Assembly (NCBI GenBank): GCA_035504075.1 | Contig: DATJSO010000066.1 | Span: 1-43,734, forward strand | Source: DATARH01 sp035504075 | Lineage (GTDB): Bacteria; Pseudomonadota; Alphaproteobacteria; ATCC43930; CGMCC-115725 | Length of the DNA stretch: 43,734 bases | Reading direction: 5' to 3' | Position numbers and translations under genes: made by a program | Shown here: positions 1-7,952 of the stretch, in pieces | Layout of the letters: each line of letters begins with the position of its first letter | How positions within the stretch are numbered: position 1 is the first letter of the stretch | The notes under the pieces: generated by a model | Told to the model about the DNA's origin: nothing | Database searches by the model: none | Seen by the model: only the letters and a program-made list of their open reading frames with translations

Positions 1-292
1 GGAACGTCGCGACCGCCTCGCGCGCCGCCGCGGGCGGCAGCAGCTGCTGTTCGACGACCGAGAGATCGGGATTGACGATCGCGCCGGCATTGTAGCCGCC
101 GAGCGGCAGCCGAAGCTGCAGCGGCTCGATCAGCATGCGCAGGCCGAAGGGCGGCCGGCTGCTGCAGATCGAGAACGCGATGCCGGCCGCGTGCAGCCGC
201 GCGACGGCCGCCGCCGCGCGCGGGGTCAGCACCTTGTCGCGCGTCACCAGCGTGCCATCGACATCAGAAACAACCAGCGACACGCGTCTCAT
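1..292 (-). CDS. HAD-family (Cof-like) sugar phosphatase, partial
   Basis: The N-terminal 97 residues of a haloacid dehalogenase superfamily hydrolase; the rest lies beyond the window edge. The opening shows motif I as SDVDGTLVT, giving the Asp nucleophile and general-acid Asp of DxDGT, followed by the Cof/YbiV-like segment with SICSSRP (motif II Ser region) and GGYNAGAIV. Such enzymes dephosphorylate sugar phosphates or similar metabolites in the cytoplasm. The ATG overlaps the rpiA stop codon as ATGA, so it is probably translationally coupled and co-transcribed with the pentose phosphate genes. The substrate cannot be told from this fragment. Confidence 0.85.
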   Translation of the reverse strand, partial: MRRVSLVVSDVDGTLVTRDKVLTPRAAAAVARLHAAGIAFSICSSRPPFGLRMLIEPLQLRLPLGGYNAGAIVNPDLSVVEQQLLPPAAAREAVATF

Positions 293-987
293 GACCTGCT
301 CCCTGGCTGCATGACGGCGACTCCGCGCTCCGAGGCGATAATGACGGCCGAGCTTCGTCCGATAAAGAGGCCGTTTTCGACGACACCGACGATCATGTTG
401 AGGCTGCATTCGAGCCGACCGGGGTCGGCGATTGCCGCGAACCGGCAGTCGAGGATGAAATTGCCGCCATCGGTGACAAAGCCGCCGCCCTCGCTCCGCC
501 GCAGCTGCGGCTCGGCACCGAGGCTTTCCAGTGCGGCGGCGGTCGCCTGCCAGCCGAATTGCGTGACCTCGACCGGGACCGGCATGTGTTGCCCGAGCCG
601 ATCGACGAGCTTTTCGTCGTCGACGACGACGATGAAGCGCTCGCTCGCCGCCGCGACGATTTTCTCGTACAGCAGCGCGCCGCCATGCCCCTTGATCAGG
701 TTGAGCGTCGCGCGTTCGACCTCGTCTGCGCCATCGATCGCCAGATCGATGCGCCGGTGCTCGCCGAATGTCGAGAGCGGGATGCCGAGCCGGCGGGCCG
801 CCTCGGCCGTGTGCGCGGATGTCGGGATCGCCACAATGTCGAGGCCGCGGGCGACAAGTTTTGCAAGCCGTTCGATGACGAACGCTGCAGTCGAGCCGGT
901 GCCGAGCCCGAGCACCATGCCGGGCTTGACGAAATCGACGGCGCGCTCGGCAGCGGCGCGCTTCAGCTCGTCGCGGTCGCTGATCAC
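289..987 (-). CDS. rpiA: Ribose-5-phosphate isomerase A
   Basis: Interconverts ribose 5-phosphate and ribulose 5-phosphate in the non-oxidative pentose phosphate pathway. The 232-residue length fits RpiA. Family features seen are MVLGLGTGSTAAFVIERL near residues 24-41 (phosphate-binding loop), DGADEVE with the catalytic Asp region, LIKGHGGALLYEK with the GGGAxxxEK-type loop, and the C-terminal GVVENGLFIGRS. The start is a GTG 9 bases after the rpe stop, since the only nearby ATG is out of frame. It is the penultimate gene of the carbohydrate block and overlaps the HAD phosphatase by four bases. Confidence 0.97.
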   Translation of the reverse strand: MISDRDELKRAAAERAVDFVKPGMVLGLGTGSTAAFVIERLAKLVARGLDIVAIPTSAHTAEAARRLGIPLSTFGEHRRIDLAIDGADEVERATLNLIKGHGGALLYEKIVAAASERFIVVVDDEKLVDRLGQHMPVPVEVTQFGWQATAAALESLGAEPQLRRSEGGGFVTDGGNFILDCRFAAIADPGRLECSLNMIVGVVENGLFIGRSSAVIIASERGVAVMQPGSRS

Positions 988-996
988 GGCATGCTC

Positions 997-1677
997 TCAG
1001 GCCGCCCGCGACGGCGCGGAATGGCGGATCGCGGCGATCGCCGCGGCATAGTCAGGGGCGCCGAACACCGCCGAGCCGGCGACGATCGCCGTGGCGCCGG
1101 CGTCCACTACCTGCCATGCATTGGCGCCGCTCAAGCCCCCGTCAACCTCAATGACCGGATCGACGCCGCGCTCGGTGCACAGCCGCCGCAATGCGCGGAT
1201 TTTCGGCAGCATCGACGGCAGGAATTTCTGGCCGCCAAAGCCGGGGTTGACCGTCATGACAAGAATGATGCCGACGCGGTCGAGCACATACTCGATCTGC
1301 TCGGGCGGTGTTGCGGGATTGAGCACGACGCCGGCGGTTTTGCCGAGATCGCGGATATGCGACAGCGTGCGGTGCAGGTGGATCGTCGCCGACGGCTCGC
1401 AATGCACGAGCATGTGGTCGGCGCCGGCGCGCGCGAAATCGTCAAGGTAGCGCTCGGGCTCGACGATCATCAGATGCACGTCGAGCGGCTTGTTCGTCAC
1501 CCGCCGAACCGCCTCGACGACGACCGGCCCGATCGTCAGATTGGGCACGAAGCGGCCGTCCATCACATCGACATGAATCCAGTCGGCGCCGGCCGCTTCG
1601 GCCGCCCGCACCTCATCCCCCAGCCGCGCGAAATCGGCCGACAGGATGGACGGCGCGACGATGACCGGCCCGTTCAT
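997..1677 (-). CDS. rpe: Ribulose-phosphate 3-epimerase
   Basis: Epimerises ribulose 5-phosphate to xylulose 5-phosphate. The 226-residue TIM barrel shows the family signatures APSILSADFARLGDE at the N-terminus, HVDVMDGRFVPNLTIGP (metal and catalytic Asp), LDVHLMI, MTVNPGFGGQKF (second catalytic region) and EVDGGL, with a phosphate-binding VAGSAVFG at the end. A GGAG ribosome-binding site sits about nine bases before the ATG. It follows zwf after 72 bases and precedes rpiA by 9, so it is presumably in the same operon. Confidence 0.98.
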   Translation of the reverse strand: MNGPVIVAPSILSADFARLGDEVRAAEAAGADWIHVDVMDGRFVPNLTIGPVVVEAVRRVTNKPLDVHLMIVEPERYLDDFARAGADHMLVHCEPSATIHLHRTLSHIRDLGKTAGVVLNPATPPEQIEYVLDRVGIILVMTVNPGFGGQKFLPSMLPKIRALRRLCTERGVDPVIEVDGGLSGANAWQVVDAGATAIVAGSAVFGAPDYAAAIAAIRHSAPSRAA

Positions 1678-1749
1678 CGCTGACTCCGGCAGATCGCCGC
1701 ATCGACGGCGCGCGGGCTTCGAGACGGCATCACCACTTCCGTCATGCGG

Positions 1750-3303
1750 TCAGCTGATCGGCCGCCACGCACGGCCGCTGCGCTCCAACAGCTTGTCGGC
1801 AGCCTCCGGCCCGGCCGTCCCGGCGGGATAGAATTCAAGCGGCACACTGCGGTCGCGCTGCCACAGATCGAGAACGGGTTGCACGACCGCCCAGCCCGCT
1901 TCGACGCTGTCGGCGCGCTGAAACAGCATCGCATCGCCGATCATGCAGTCGTAGACGAGGGTTTCATACCCGGTGCTCGGATCGGAGTGGAAATAATCGC
2001 GATAGCGGAAATCCATGCGCACGCCGCCGAGCCGGATTTCGGGGCCGGGACGCTTGGCGCCGAATTGCAGCGAGATGCCCTCGTCGGGCTGAATTTGCAA
2101 TGCCAACACATTCGGCGTCAGGCTTTCAACCGGCGTGTCGCGAAACAGCGCAAACGGCACCCGCTTGAACTGGATCGCGATCTCGGTCGTGCGCCGCGTC
2201 ATCGATTTGCCGGTGCGCAGGTAGAACGGCACGTCGGCCCAGCGCCAATTGTCGATGCCGAGCTGCATCGCGATGTAGGTTTCGGTCACGCTGTCGCGGG
2301 CGACGCCGTCTTCCTCGCGGTAGGCCTTGACCGGATGGCCGCGGACGATGCCGGCCGTGTATTGACCGCGCACGACGTTGCGCCGCGCATCCTCGCCGGT
2401 CAGCGGCACCAGCGCCTCCACCACCTTGTCCTTTTCGGTGCGCACGGCGTCGGCGGCAAACGAATTGGGCGGCTCCATCGCGGTCAGGCTCAACAGCTGA
2501 AAGACATGGTTCGGCACCATGTCGCGCACCGCACCCGTCGCCTCGTAGAACGCGGCGCGGCGCTCGACCCCGACGGTCTCGGCGACCGTAATCTGCACGT
2601 GATCGATATGGTCGCGGTTCCACAGCGGCTCGAAGATGCCGTTGCCGAAGCGCATGACCATGATGTTCTGGACCGTTTCCTTGCCGAGAAAATGGTCCAT
2701 CCGGTAGATCTGCGATTCGTCCAATACCTTCAGAAGCCGCTCGTCGAGCGCATGGGCGGAGGCCAAGTCGGTGCCGAACGGCTTTTCGATGATGATGCGG
2801 CGCCAGTGGCCGTCCGCCTCTTCGGTCAGCCCGGCTTCCGCCAGCCGCTCGACGATCGGCCCGAACAGCCCTGGAGCGACGGCGAGATAAAACAGCACGT
2901 TGCCGCGGGTGCCGTACTCGCCTTCAACGTCGTCGAGCGTTTTCTTCAAGCGTTCGTGGAGTTCGCTGCTGGTCGCATCACCGTCGATATGGGTCATCCG
3001 CGCGGCGATGAAATCCCAGGTATCGGGATCGAAGATCTCGGCGACCGCCCCGGTACCGCCGGTATCCGATACGAAGCTGCGCACCCCTTCGGCAAGCGAA
3101 GAGCGGAAATCTTCTTCCGACCACGCGGTGCGATCGACGCCGATGACGGCAAACCCCTCCGCCAGGCGGCGCGCCCGCGCCAGGTTGTACAGCGCCGGCA
3201 TCAACAGCCGCTTCGTCAGATCGCCGCTGGCGCCGAAGATGACCATTGCGCAGGGCGGCGCCCGATGGCCGCGTGGCGACTTGTTTGGCGGATCCTTGTC
3301 CAT
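1750..3303 (-). CDS. zwf: Glucose-6-phosphate 1-dehydrogenase
   Basis: Oxidises glucose 6-phosphate to 6-phosphogluconolactone with NAD(P)+, the entry step of the oxidative pentose phosphate pathway. At 517 residues it has the usual length. The nucleotide-binding motif GASGDLTKR is at residues 24-32 and the active-site signature appears as RMDHFLGKE at 201-209, with Phe where many homologues have Tyr. IIEKPFG near 171-177 is also diagnostic. GGGGAG precedes the ATG. It begins 12 bases after gnd. No 6-phosphogluconolactonase gene accompanies it here. Confidence 0.98.
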   Translation of the reverse strand: MDKDPPNKSPRGHRAPPCAMVIFGASGDLTKRLLMPALYNLARARRLAEGFAVIGVDRTAWSEEDFRSSLAEGVRSFVSDTGGTGAVAEIFDPDTWDFIAARMTHIDGDATSSELHERLKKTLDDVEGEYGTRGNVLFYLAVAPGLFGPIVERLAEAGLTEEADGHWRRIIIEKPFGTDLASAHALDERLLKVLDESQIYRMDHFLGKETVQNIMVMRFGNGIFEPLWNRDHIDHVQITVAETVGVERRAAFYEATGAVRDMVPNHVFQLLSLTAMEPPNSFAADAVRTEKDKVVEALVPLTGEDARRNVVRGQYTAGIVRGHPVKAYREEDGVARDSVTETYIAMQLGIDNWRWADVPFYLRTGKSMTRRTTEIAIQFKRVPFALFRDTPVESLTPNVLALQIQPDEGISLQFGAKRPGPEIRLGGVRMDFRYRDYFHSDPSTGYETLVYDCMIGDAMLFQRADSVEAGWAVVQPVLDLWQRDRSVPLEFYPAGTAGPEAADKLLERSGRAWRPIS

Positions 3304-3315
3304 CGGGCTCCCCTT

Positions 3316-4296
3316 CTATCTCTCGCTCGGCTCGCGATGGCCGCCGAACTGTTTGCGCATCGCCGACAGGATCTTTTCGGCGAACGTGTGGTCCTGGCGC
3401 GACCGGAAGCGGGTATACAGCGCCGCCGACAACACGTCGGCCGGCACCGCCTCCTCGATCGCCGCCTCGATCGTCCAGCGCCCCTCGCCGGAATCCTCGA
3501 CATAGCCGGAGAATTCCTTGAGGTCCGCATCCTCGGCGAGCGCGATCGCGGTCAGGTCCAAGAGCCAGGAGGCAACGACGCTGCCGCGCCGCCACACTTC
3601 TGCAATGTCGGCTACGTCGAGCTGGTAGCGGCGGTTCTCCGGCACTGCCGGCGAGTTGACGCCGCGCAGGATGTCAAAACCCTCAGCATAGGCCTGCATC
3701 AGCCCGTATTCGATGCCGTTATGCACCATCTTGACGAAATGCCCGGCGCCGGCCGGCCCGCAATAAAGATAGCCCTGCTCGGCACGCGGGTCGCGGCGCT
3801 CGCGCCCGGGTGTCGGTTCGATGTCGCCGCGCCCCGGCGCCAGCGCCTTGAAGATCGGGTCGAGATGCTCAAACGCCGCCTTGTCGCCGCCGATCATCAT
3901 GCAATAGCCGCGCTCCAGGCCCCAGACGCCGCCCGAGGTGCCGACATCGAGATAGCGGATGGCCTTTTTCTGCAGCATCTCGGCATGCGCGACATCGTCG
4001 TGGAAAAACGAATTGCCACCGTCGATCAGAATGTCGCCTTCCGCCAGCAGACCGGCGAGTTCCACGATCGTGCCGTGGGTGATCGCGCCGGCCGGCAGCA
4101 TGACCCAGACGGCGCGCGGTTGCTGCAGATGCCGCACGAAATCGGCAAGATCCCGGCTCGGCGTCGCACCTTCGCCGGCAAGGCCCTGCACGGCTTCGGT
4201 ACTCCTGTCATAGACGACGCAGCTGTGGCCGGCGCGCATCAGCCGCCGCACGATATTGCCGCCCATCCGCCCCAGGCCGATCATCCCCAGCTGCAT
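3316..4296 (-). CDS. gnd: 6-phosphogluconate dehydrogenase, decarboxylating (short GntZ/YqeC type)
   Basis: Converts 6-phosphogluconate to ribulose 5-phosphate and CO2. At 326 residues it belongs to the short subgroup, which generally prefers NAD+; the long Gnd is about 470 residues. The Rossmann motif is GLGRMGGN near residue 8, the substrate loop is DGGNSFFHDD at 92-101, and the catalytic Lys is K189 within GHFVKMVHNGIEYGLMQ. I chose the ATG at 4296 because GGAGGG lies just upstream. A longer in-frame ORF back to 4377 only translates a palindromic intergenic repeat. It lies between tal-pgi and zwf in the same direction. Confidence 0.96.
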   Translation of the reverse strand: MQLGMIGLGRMGGNIVRRLMRAGHSCVVYDRSTEAVQGLAGEGATPSRDLADFVRHLQQPRAVWVMLPAGAITHGTIVELAGLLAEGDILIDGGNSFFHDDVAHAEMLQKKAIRYLDVGTSGGVWGLERGYCMMIGGDKAAFEHLDPIFKALAPGRGDIEPTPGRERRDPRAEQGYLYCGPAGAGHFVKMVHNGIEYGLMQAYAEGFDILRGVNSPAVPENRRYQLDVADIAEVWRRGSVVASWLLDLTAIALAEDADLKEFSGYVEDSGEGRWTIEAAIEEAVPADVLSAALYTRFRSRQDHTFAEKILSAMRKQFGGHREPSER

Positions 4297-4324
4297 CTGT
4301 AGTCCCTCCTCACCACCTTTCGTC

Positions 4325-4381
4325 ATCTCCGGGCTTTCCCGGCGATCCACGCGGATGGCCGGGCCAAGCCCGGCCATGACG
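4325..4381. repeat. Intercistronic palindromic repeat, family A (two hairpins)
   Basis: Between tal-pgi and gnd. One hairpin is CCGGG/CCCGG at 4329-4342. A larger one is ATGGCCGGG at 4355-4363 paired with CCCGGCCAT at 4369-4377 around CCAAG. The same core occurs at 22083-22103. This resembles the double-hairpin elements common in intergenic regions of alphaproteobacteria. When read in frame it gives the spurious peptide MAGLGPAI. Confidence 0.8.
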
Positions 4382-4392
4382 AGTTGGGAAAA

Positions 4393-7236
4393 TTATCGCG
4401 TCAGCGCCTCTTCCAGCGCTCGCGCCAGCGTCGCGAGGCCGGCATCGACATCAGCCGGCAGATGGACGCGCAACAGGCGCCGGCCGCGTTCGGCCAATAC
4501 GTCGAAATCGCCGCGCGCCTGCGCCGCCTTGACGATGCCGAACGTATATTTCTGTCCGGGCACCGCGAGATCCGCGCCGTCGTCGCAGGTGATTTGCAGA
4601 AACACGCCGCTGTTCGGGCCGCCCTTGTAGGCCTGCCCGGTGGAATGCAGAAAGCGCGGCCCGAACCCGACGCAGGTTGCCGCCTCCGTCCTGTCGCGGA
4701 TCATTCGCCGCATCCGCTGCAGGGCTTCGGCATGCGCCGGATTGCGGTCGATATAGGCGAGTAGCGCGACATAATCGCCGGCCCCGACGCGCGCCATATG
4801 CGCCTTCAGCACACCGGCAAGGCTCGACGCCTGCAAGGCCGCGGCGTTCCGGGGATCGGCAAACAAGGCGATGCCGTCGGCTGTGTAAAACGGCTGTTCC
4901 GCCGGCAGGTTGCCCGATTTCTCGTAGGCGGCGGTCAATTCGCGGGTCTTGACCTTCTGCGCCTCGACATCGGGCTGGTCGAACGGGTTGATGCCGATGA
5001 TCGATCCGGCGACCGCGGTCGCCATCTCCCAGCGAAAGAATTCCTGGCCGATCTGCATCACGTCGCTGACCGTGATGCGCACGACCGGATGGCCGGCCGC
5101 CTCCAGCGCGGCGACCGCCGCTTCGCGCTCGCTGTCATTCTCCGAAGCGAGGCGCAGATAGGCGAAGACGCGGTCGTCGCCGTAGACCGCCGGCGCGCCG
5201 ACCGGCTCGCCATCCAGCGGAATGATGCCGCGACCAAGCTTGCCCGTCGATTCCGCGATCAATTGCTCGAGCCAGGCGCCGAGCGGTGCAACGCCGGCCG
5301 ACGCGATGATCGTCGCCTTGTCGCGGCCGTGCCGGGCCGCGACGCCGAGGATCGCGCCGAGCATGACGCCCGGGTTCTCGATCGGCGGCGAATTCGCCGA
5401 ACAGGAGCGCACCATCTCAGCCGCGCGTTCGAGAAACCCTTTCGTGTCGATGCCGATCGCCGCCGCCGGCGCCATGCCGAAATCCGACAGCACGGAATAG
5501 CGCCCGCCGATCGTCGGCTCGCCGTGAAAGACGCATCGAAAACCTTCGGCGCGCGCCATCTTTTCGACCGACGATCCCGGATCGGTCACCGCGATGAAAT
5601 GGCCGGCCGCCGCCGCGCCCAAAACCTCCTTGGCGCGTGCGAAAAAATACTCCTTCAAGATGTTGGGTTCGAGCGTGCTGCCCGATTTGCTGGAGACGAT
5701 AAACAGCGTTTTTGTTAAATCGATCGAGGCTTCGAGGCGCCGCAACTGCGCCGGGTCGGTCGTATCGACGATCTGCAACCGCGGGAAACCGGGCTTGTTC
5801 GCCAACGTCTGGGCCAGCACCTCCGGACCGAGGCTCGAGCCGCCCATGCCGAGCAAAAGCGCGTCGGTAAAGCCGGCGCCCTTCACATCGGCGGTGAAGG
5901 CGGCGAGATGCGCCGCGGCCTTCAACTGCGCATCGACGATCGTCAGCCAGCCGAGCCAGCGCGCTTCGTCGGTCTCGGTCCACAGCGCCGCATCGCCGGC
6001 CCACAAGCGGCGAATCTTGCCCTCGGTGCGCCACTCTTCGAGCGCCGCTTCGACGCCGTCCTGCACATCCTTGGGCAGTTTCCAGCTCATCGTGTTGAGC
6101 TTTGCCCCGAGTACGGCGCGGCGCTTTTTCTGCACCGCCGCATAGAGCTGGTCGGCGGCGTCGGCGAACTGGCGCACGCCGTCCTCGACAAGCCGCGAGG
6201 TGATGTCGTCGATCGAGACGCCGGCCGAGGGCAGCGCATCCATGACGGCTTGCGCCGCCGCGACATCCTCCGCCAAGCTGGCGCGCGCCCGGCCATGGTT
6301 GCGGAACGCGTCCATCGTCGCCGGCGGCATCGTGTTGACGGTGTCCGCGCCGACCAGCTCCTCGACATACAGCACGTCGCTGTACGCCTTGTTCTTTGTC
6401 CCGGTCGACGCCCACAGCAGGCGCTGCGTCTGCGCTCCCTGCTGTGCCAGGCGCTGCCAGCGCTCGTCGGCGTAGATCTGCTGGTAGAGCCGGTAGGCGA
6501 GCTTGGCGTTGGCGATGGCGACCTTGCCCTTCAGCGCCGCCAGGCGCTGCTTTTCGGCCGGTTCCCGCGCCGCTGCGATGCACCGGTCGAGCGCTTCGTC
6601 GGCTAACGTGTCGATCCGGCTGACAAAAAAGCTGGCGACGCTCGCCACCTTGTGCGGGTCGCCGCCCTTGGCGACGAAATCCTCCAGGCCGGCGATGTAG
6701 GCGTCGGCGACCTCGGCATAGACTTTTTGCGAAAACAGCAGCGTCACGTTGACGTTGATGCCCTCGCCGATCAGCGTGCGGATCGCCGGCAGGCCCGGCT
6801 TGGTGCCCGGCACCTTGACCATCAGGTTGCGCCGGTCGATGTTGCGCCACAGCCGCCGCGCCTCGGCGATCGTCTCGTGCGTCTGCATCGCGAGATACGG
6901 CGACACCTCGATCGAGATGAAGCCGTCGCGGCGCTGCGTCTGCTCATAAACGGGGCTCAGTGCGTCGGCGCCATCCTGGATGTCGCGGATTGCCAAGTCC
7001 TCGAACAGCGCACCCGGATCGAGATCGCCCGCCTGCTCGGCTGCCGCAATCAAGTCGTCGTAATCGTCGCCGTGGCCGATCGCCTTCTCGAAGATCGAGG
7101 GGTTCGACGTGACGCCGCGAATGCCGTCGCGTTCGATCAGCTCCCTGAGGCTGCCGCTCTTCAACAATTCCCGGCTGACGAAATCCAGCCATACCGACTG
7201 CCCGTACTCCTGCAGCGTCCGCAGCGGATTGGTCAT
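4393..7236 (-). CDS. tal-pgi: Bifunctional transaldolase / glucose-6-phosphate isomerase
   Basis: One 947-residue polypeptide joins two enzymes. Residues 1 to about 370 are transaldolase: GVTSNPSIFEKAI at 41-53, the Schiff-base Lys K141 in LMVKVPGT, and FFVSRIDTLAD at 203-213. Residues from about 380 onward are phosphoglucose isomerase: LGMGGSSLGPEV at 462-473 and the sugar-phosphate loop SSKSGSTLEPN at 515-525. The fusion lets the cell recycle fructose 6-phosphate to glucose 6-phosphate while running the pentose phosphate cycle, and it is known from acetic-acid bacteria and relatives. A GGAAGGG ribosome-binding site precedes the ATG. It lies between gntK and gnd. Confidence 0.97.
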   Translation of the reverse strand: MTNPLRTLQEYGQSVWLDFVSRELLKSGSLRELIERDGIRGVTSNPSIFEKAIGHGDDYDDLIAAAEQAGDLDPGALFEDLAIRDIQDGADALSPVYEQTQRRDGFISIEVSPYLAMQTHETIAEARRLWRNIDRRNLMVKVPGTKPGLPAIRTLIGEGINVNVTLLFSQKVYAEVADAYIAGLEDFVAKGGDPHKVASVASFFVSRIDTLADEALDRCIAAAREPAEKQRLAALKGKVAIANAKLAYRLYQQIYADERWQRLAQQGAQTQRLLWASTGTKNKAYSDVLYVEELVGADTVNTMPPATMDAFRNHGRARASLAEDVAAAQAVMDALPSAGVSIDDITSRLVEDGVRQFADAADQLYAAVQKKRRAVLGAKLNTMSWKLPKDVQDGVEAALEEWRTEGKIRRLWAGDAALWTETDEARWLGWLTIVDAQLKAAAHLAAFTADVKGAGFTDALLLGMGGSSLGPEVLAQTLANKPGFPRLQIVDTTDPAQLRRLEASIDLTKTLFIVSSKSGSTLEPNILKEYFFARAKEVLGAAAAGHFIAVTDPGSSVEKMARAEGFRCVFHGEPTIGGRYSVLSDFGMAPAAAIGIDTKGFLERAAEMVRSCSANSPPIENPGVMLGAILGVAARHGRDKATIIASAGVAPLGAWLEQLIAESTGKLGRGIIPLDGEPVGAPAVYGDDRVFAYLRLASENDSEREAAVAALEAAGHPVVRITVSDVMQIGQEFFRWEMATAVAGSIIGINPFDQPDVEAQKVKTRELTAAYEKSGNLPAEQPFYTADGIALFADPRNAAALQASSLAGVLKAHMARVGAGDYVALLAYIDRNPAHAEALQRMRRMIRDRTEAATCVGFGPRFLHSTGQAYKGGPNSGVFLQITCDDGADLAVPGQKYTFGIVKAAQARGDFDVLAERGRRLLRVHLPADVDAGLATLARALEEALTR

Positions 7237-7305
7237 CGTTCGCCCTTCCTGCCGTCCGGCCGCGCGCCGGATCTTACCTTCATGTTCTCTCTTGGCGCCG
7301 CGCTT

Positions 7306-7851
7306 TCAACGCCCCGGTGCAGCAATCGTGCCGGCGGCCAAGAGAGCCGCAACGATCTGCTCCACGATTGCATCCACCGAAGCCTCGATCGAGACGGCGA
7401 TCGGCTGCTCGTCCGGCCCCGGCGGCTCCAGTGTCGACAGCTGGCTGTCGAGCAGGCCCGCCGGCATGAAATGGCCGGTCCGCGCCGCCAACCGCGCGGC
7501 CAGCAATTGGCGCGGGCCATGAAGATAAATCAGCCGCATGTCGGTGCGATGACCGAGGATCATGTCACGATAGGCGCGCTTCAGCGCCGAGCAGCTGACA
7601 ACGCCGGAGACTCCCGCCCGTCGCCACGCGTCGATTTGCCCCGTCAAGGCCCGTAGCCAGGGGGCGCGATCATTGTCGTCAAGCGGCTGGCCCGAGCGCA
7701 TTTTCGCGACATTCTCCGGGGTATGCAGCGCGTCGCCTTCGAGGAACCGCCAACCAAGCCGTCGCGCCAAGCGCTGCCCGACCGTCGTCTTGCCGGCGCC
7801 GGCGACTCCCATCACGATCGCGATCCGGCCGACCGGCGCCTTGAGTTGCAC
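7306..7851 (-). CDS. gntK: Gluconokinase
   Basis: Phosphorylates D-gluconate to 6-phosphogluconate, the substrate of the neighbouring gnd. The 181-residue protein has a P-loop, GVAGAGKTT at residues 15-23, and the GntK signatures FLEGDALHTPENVAKM, GQPLDDNDRAPWL, VSCSALKRAYRD and GHFMPAGLLDSQL. The start is GTG with a GGGGCGAGG-like ribosome-binding site. It lies 69 bases before tal-pgi, so gluconate entering the cell can go straight into the pathway encoded downstream. No gluconate transporter gene is in the window. Confidence 0.96.
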   Translation of the reverse strand: MQLKAPVGRIAIVMGVAGAGKTTVGQRLARRLGWRFLEGDALHTPENVAKMRSGQPLDDNDRAPWLRALTGQIDAWRRAGVSGVVSCSALKRAYRDMILGHRTDMRLIYLHGPRQLLAARLAARTGHFMPAGLLDSQLSTLEPPGPDEQPIAVSIEASVDAIVEQIVAALLAAGTIAAPGR

Positions 7852-7952
7852 GCCTCGCCCCTAATCCGTCGCGCCGCGATCTGCGAGTGCGGCCATTCTC
7901 TCGCGTTCGCGACCCGGGCGCAACCGATGCGATGATATCCCGGACGCAGCAA

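Noticed and set aside
1744..4302. An 852-codon plus-strand ORF opposite zwf and gnd
   Set aside because: It is antisense to two well-supported genes, has low-complexity Arg/Asp/Gly composition, and arises because GC-rich codon use removes stops on the opposite strand.
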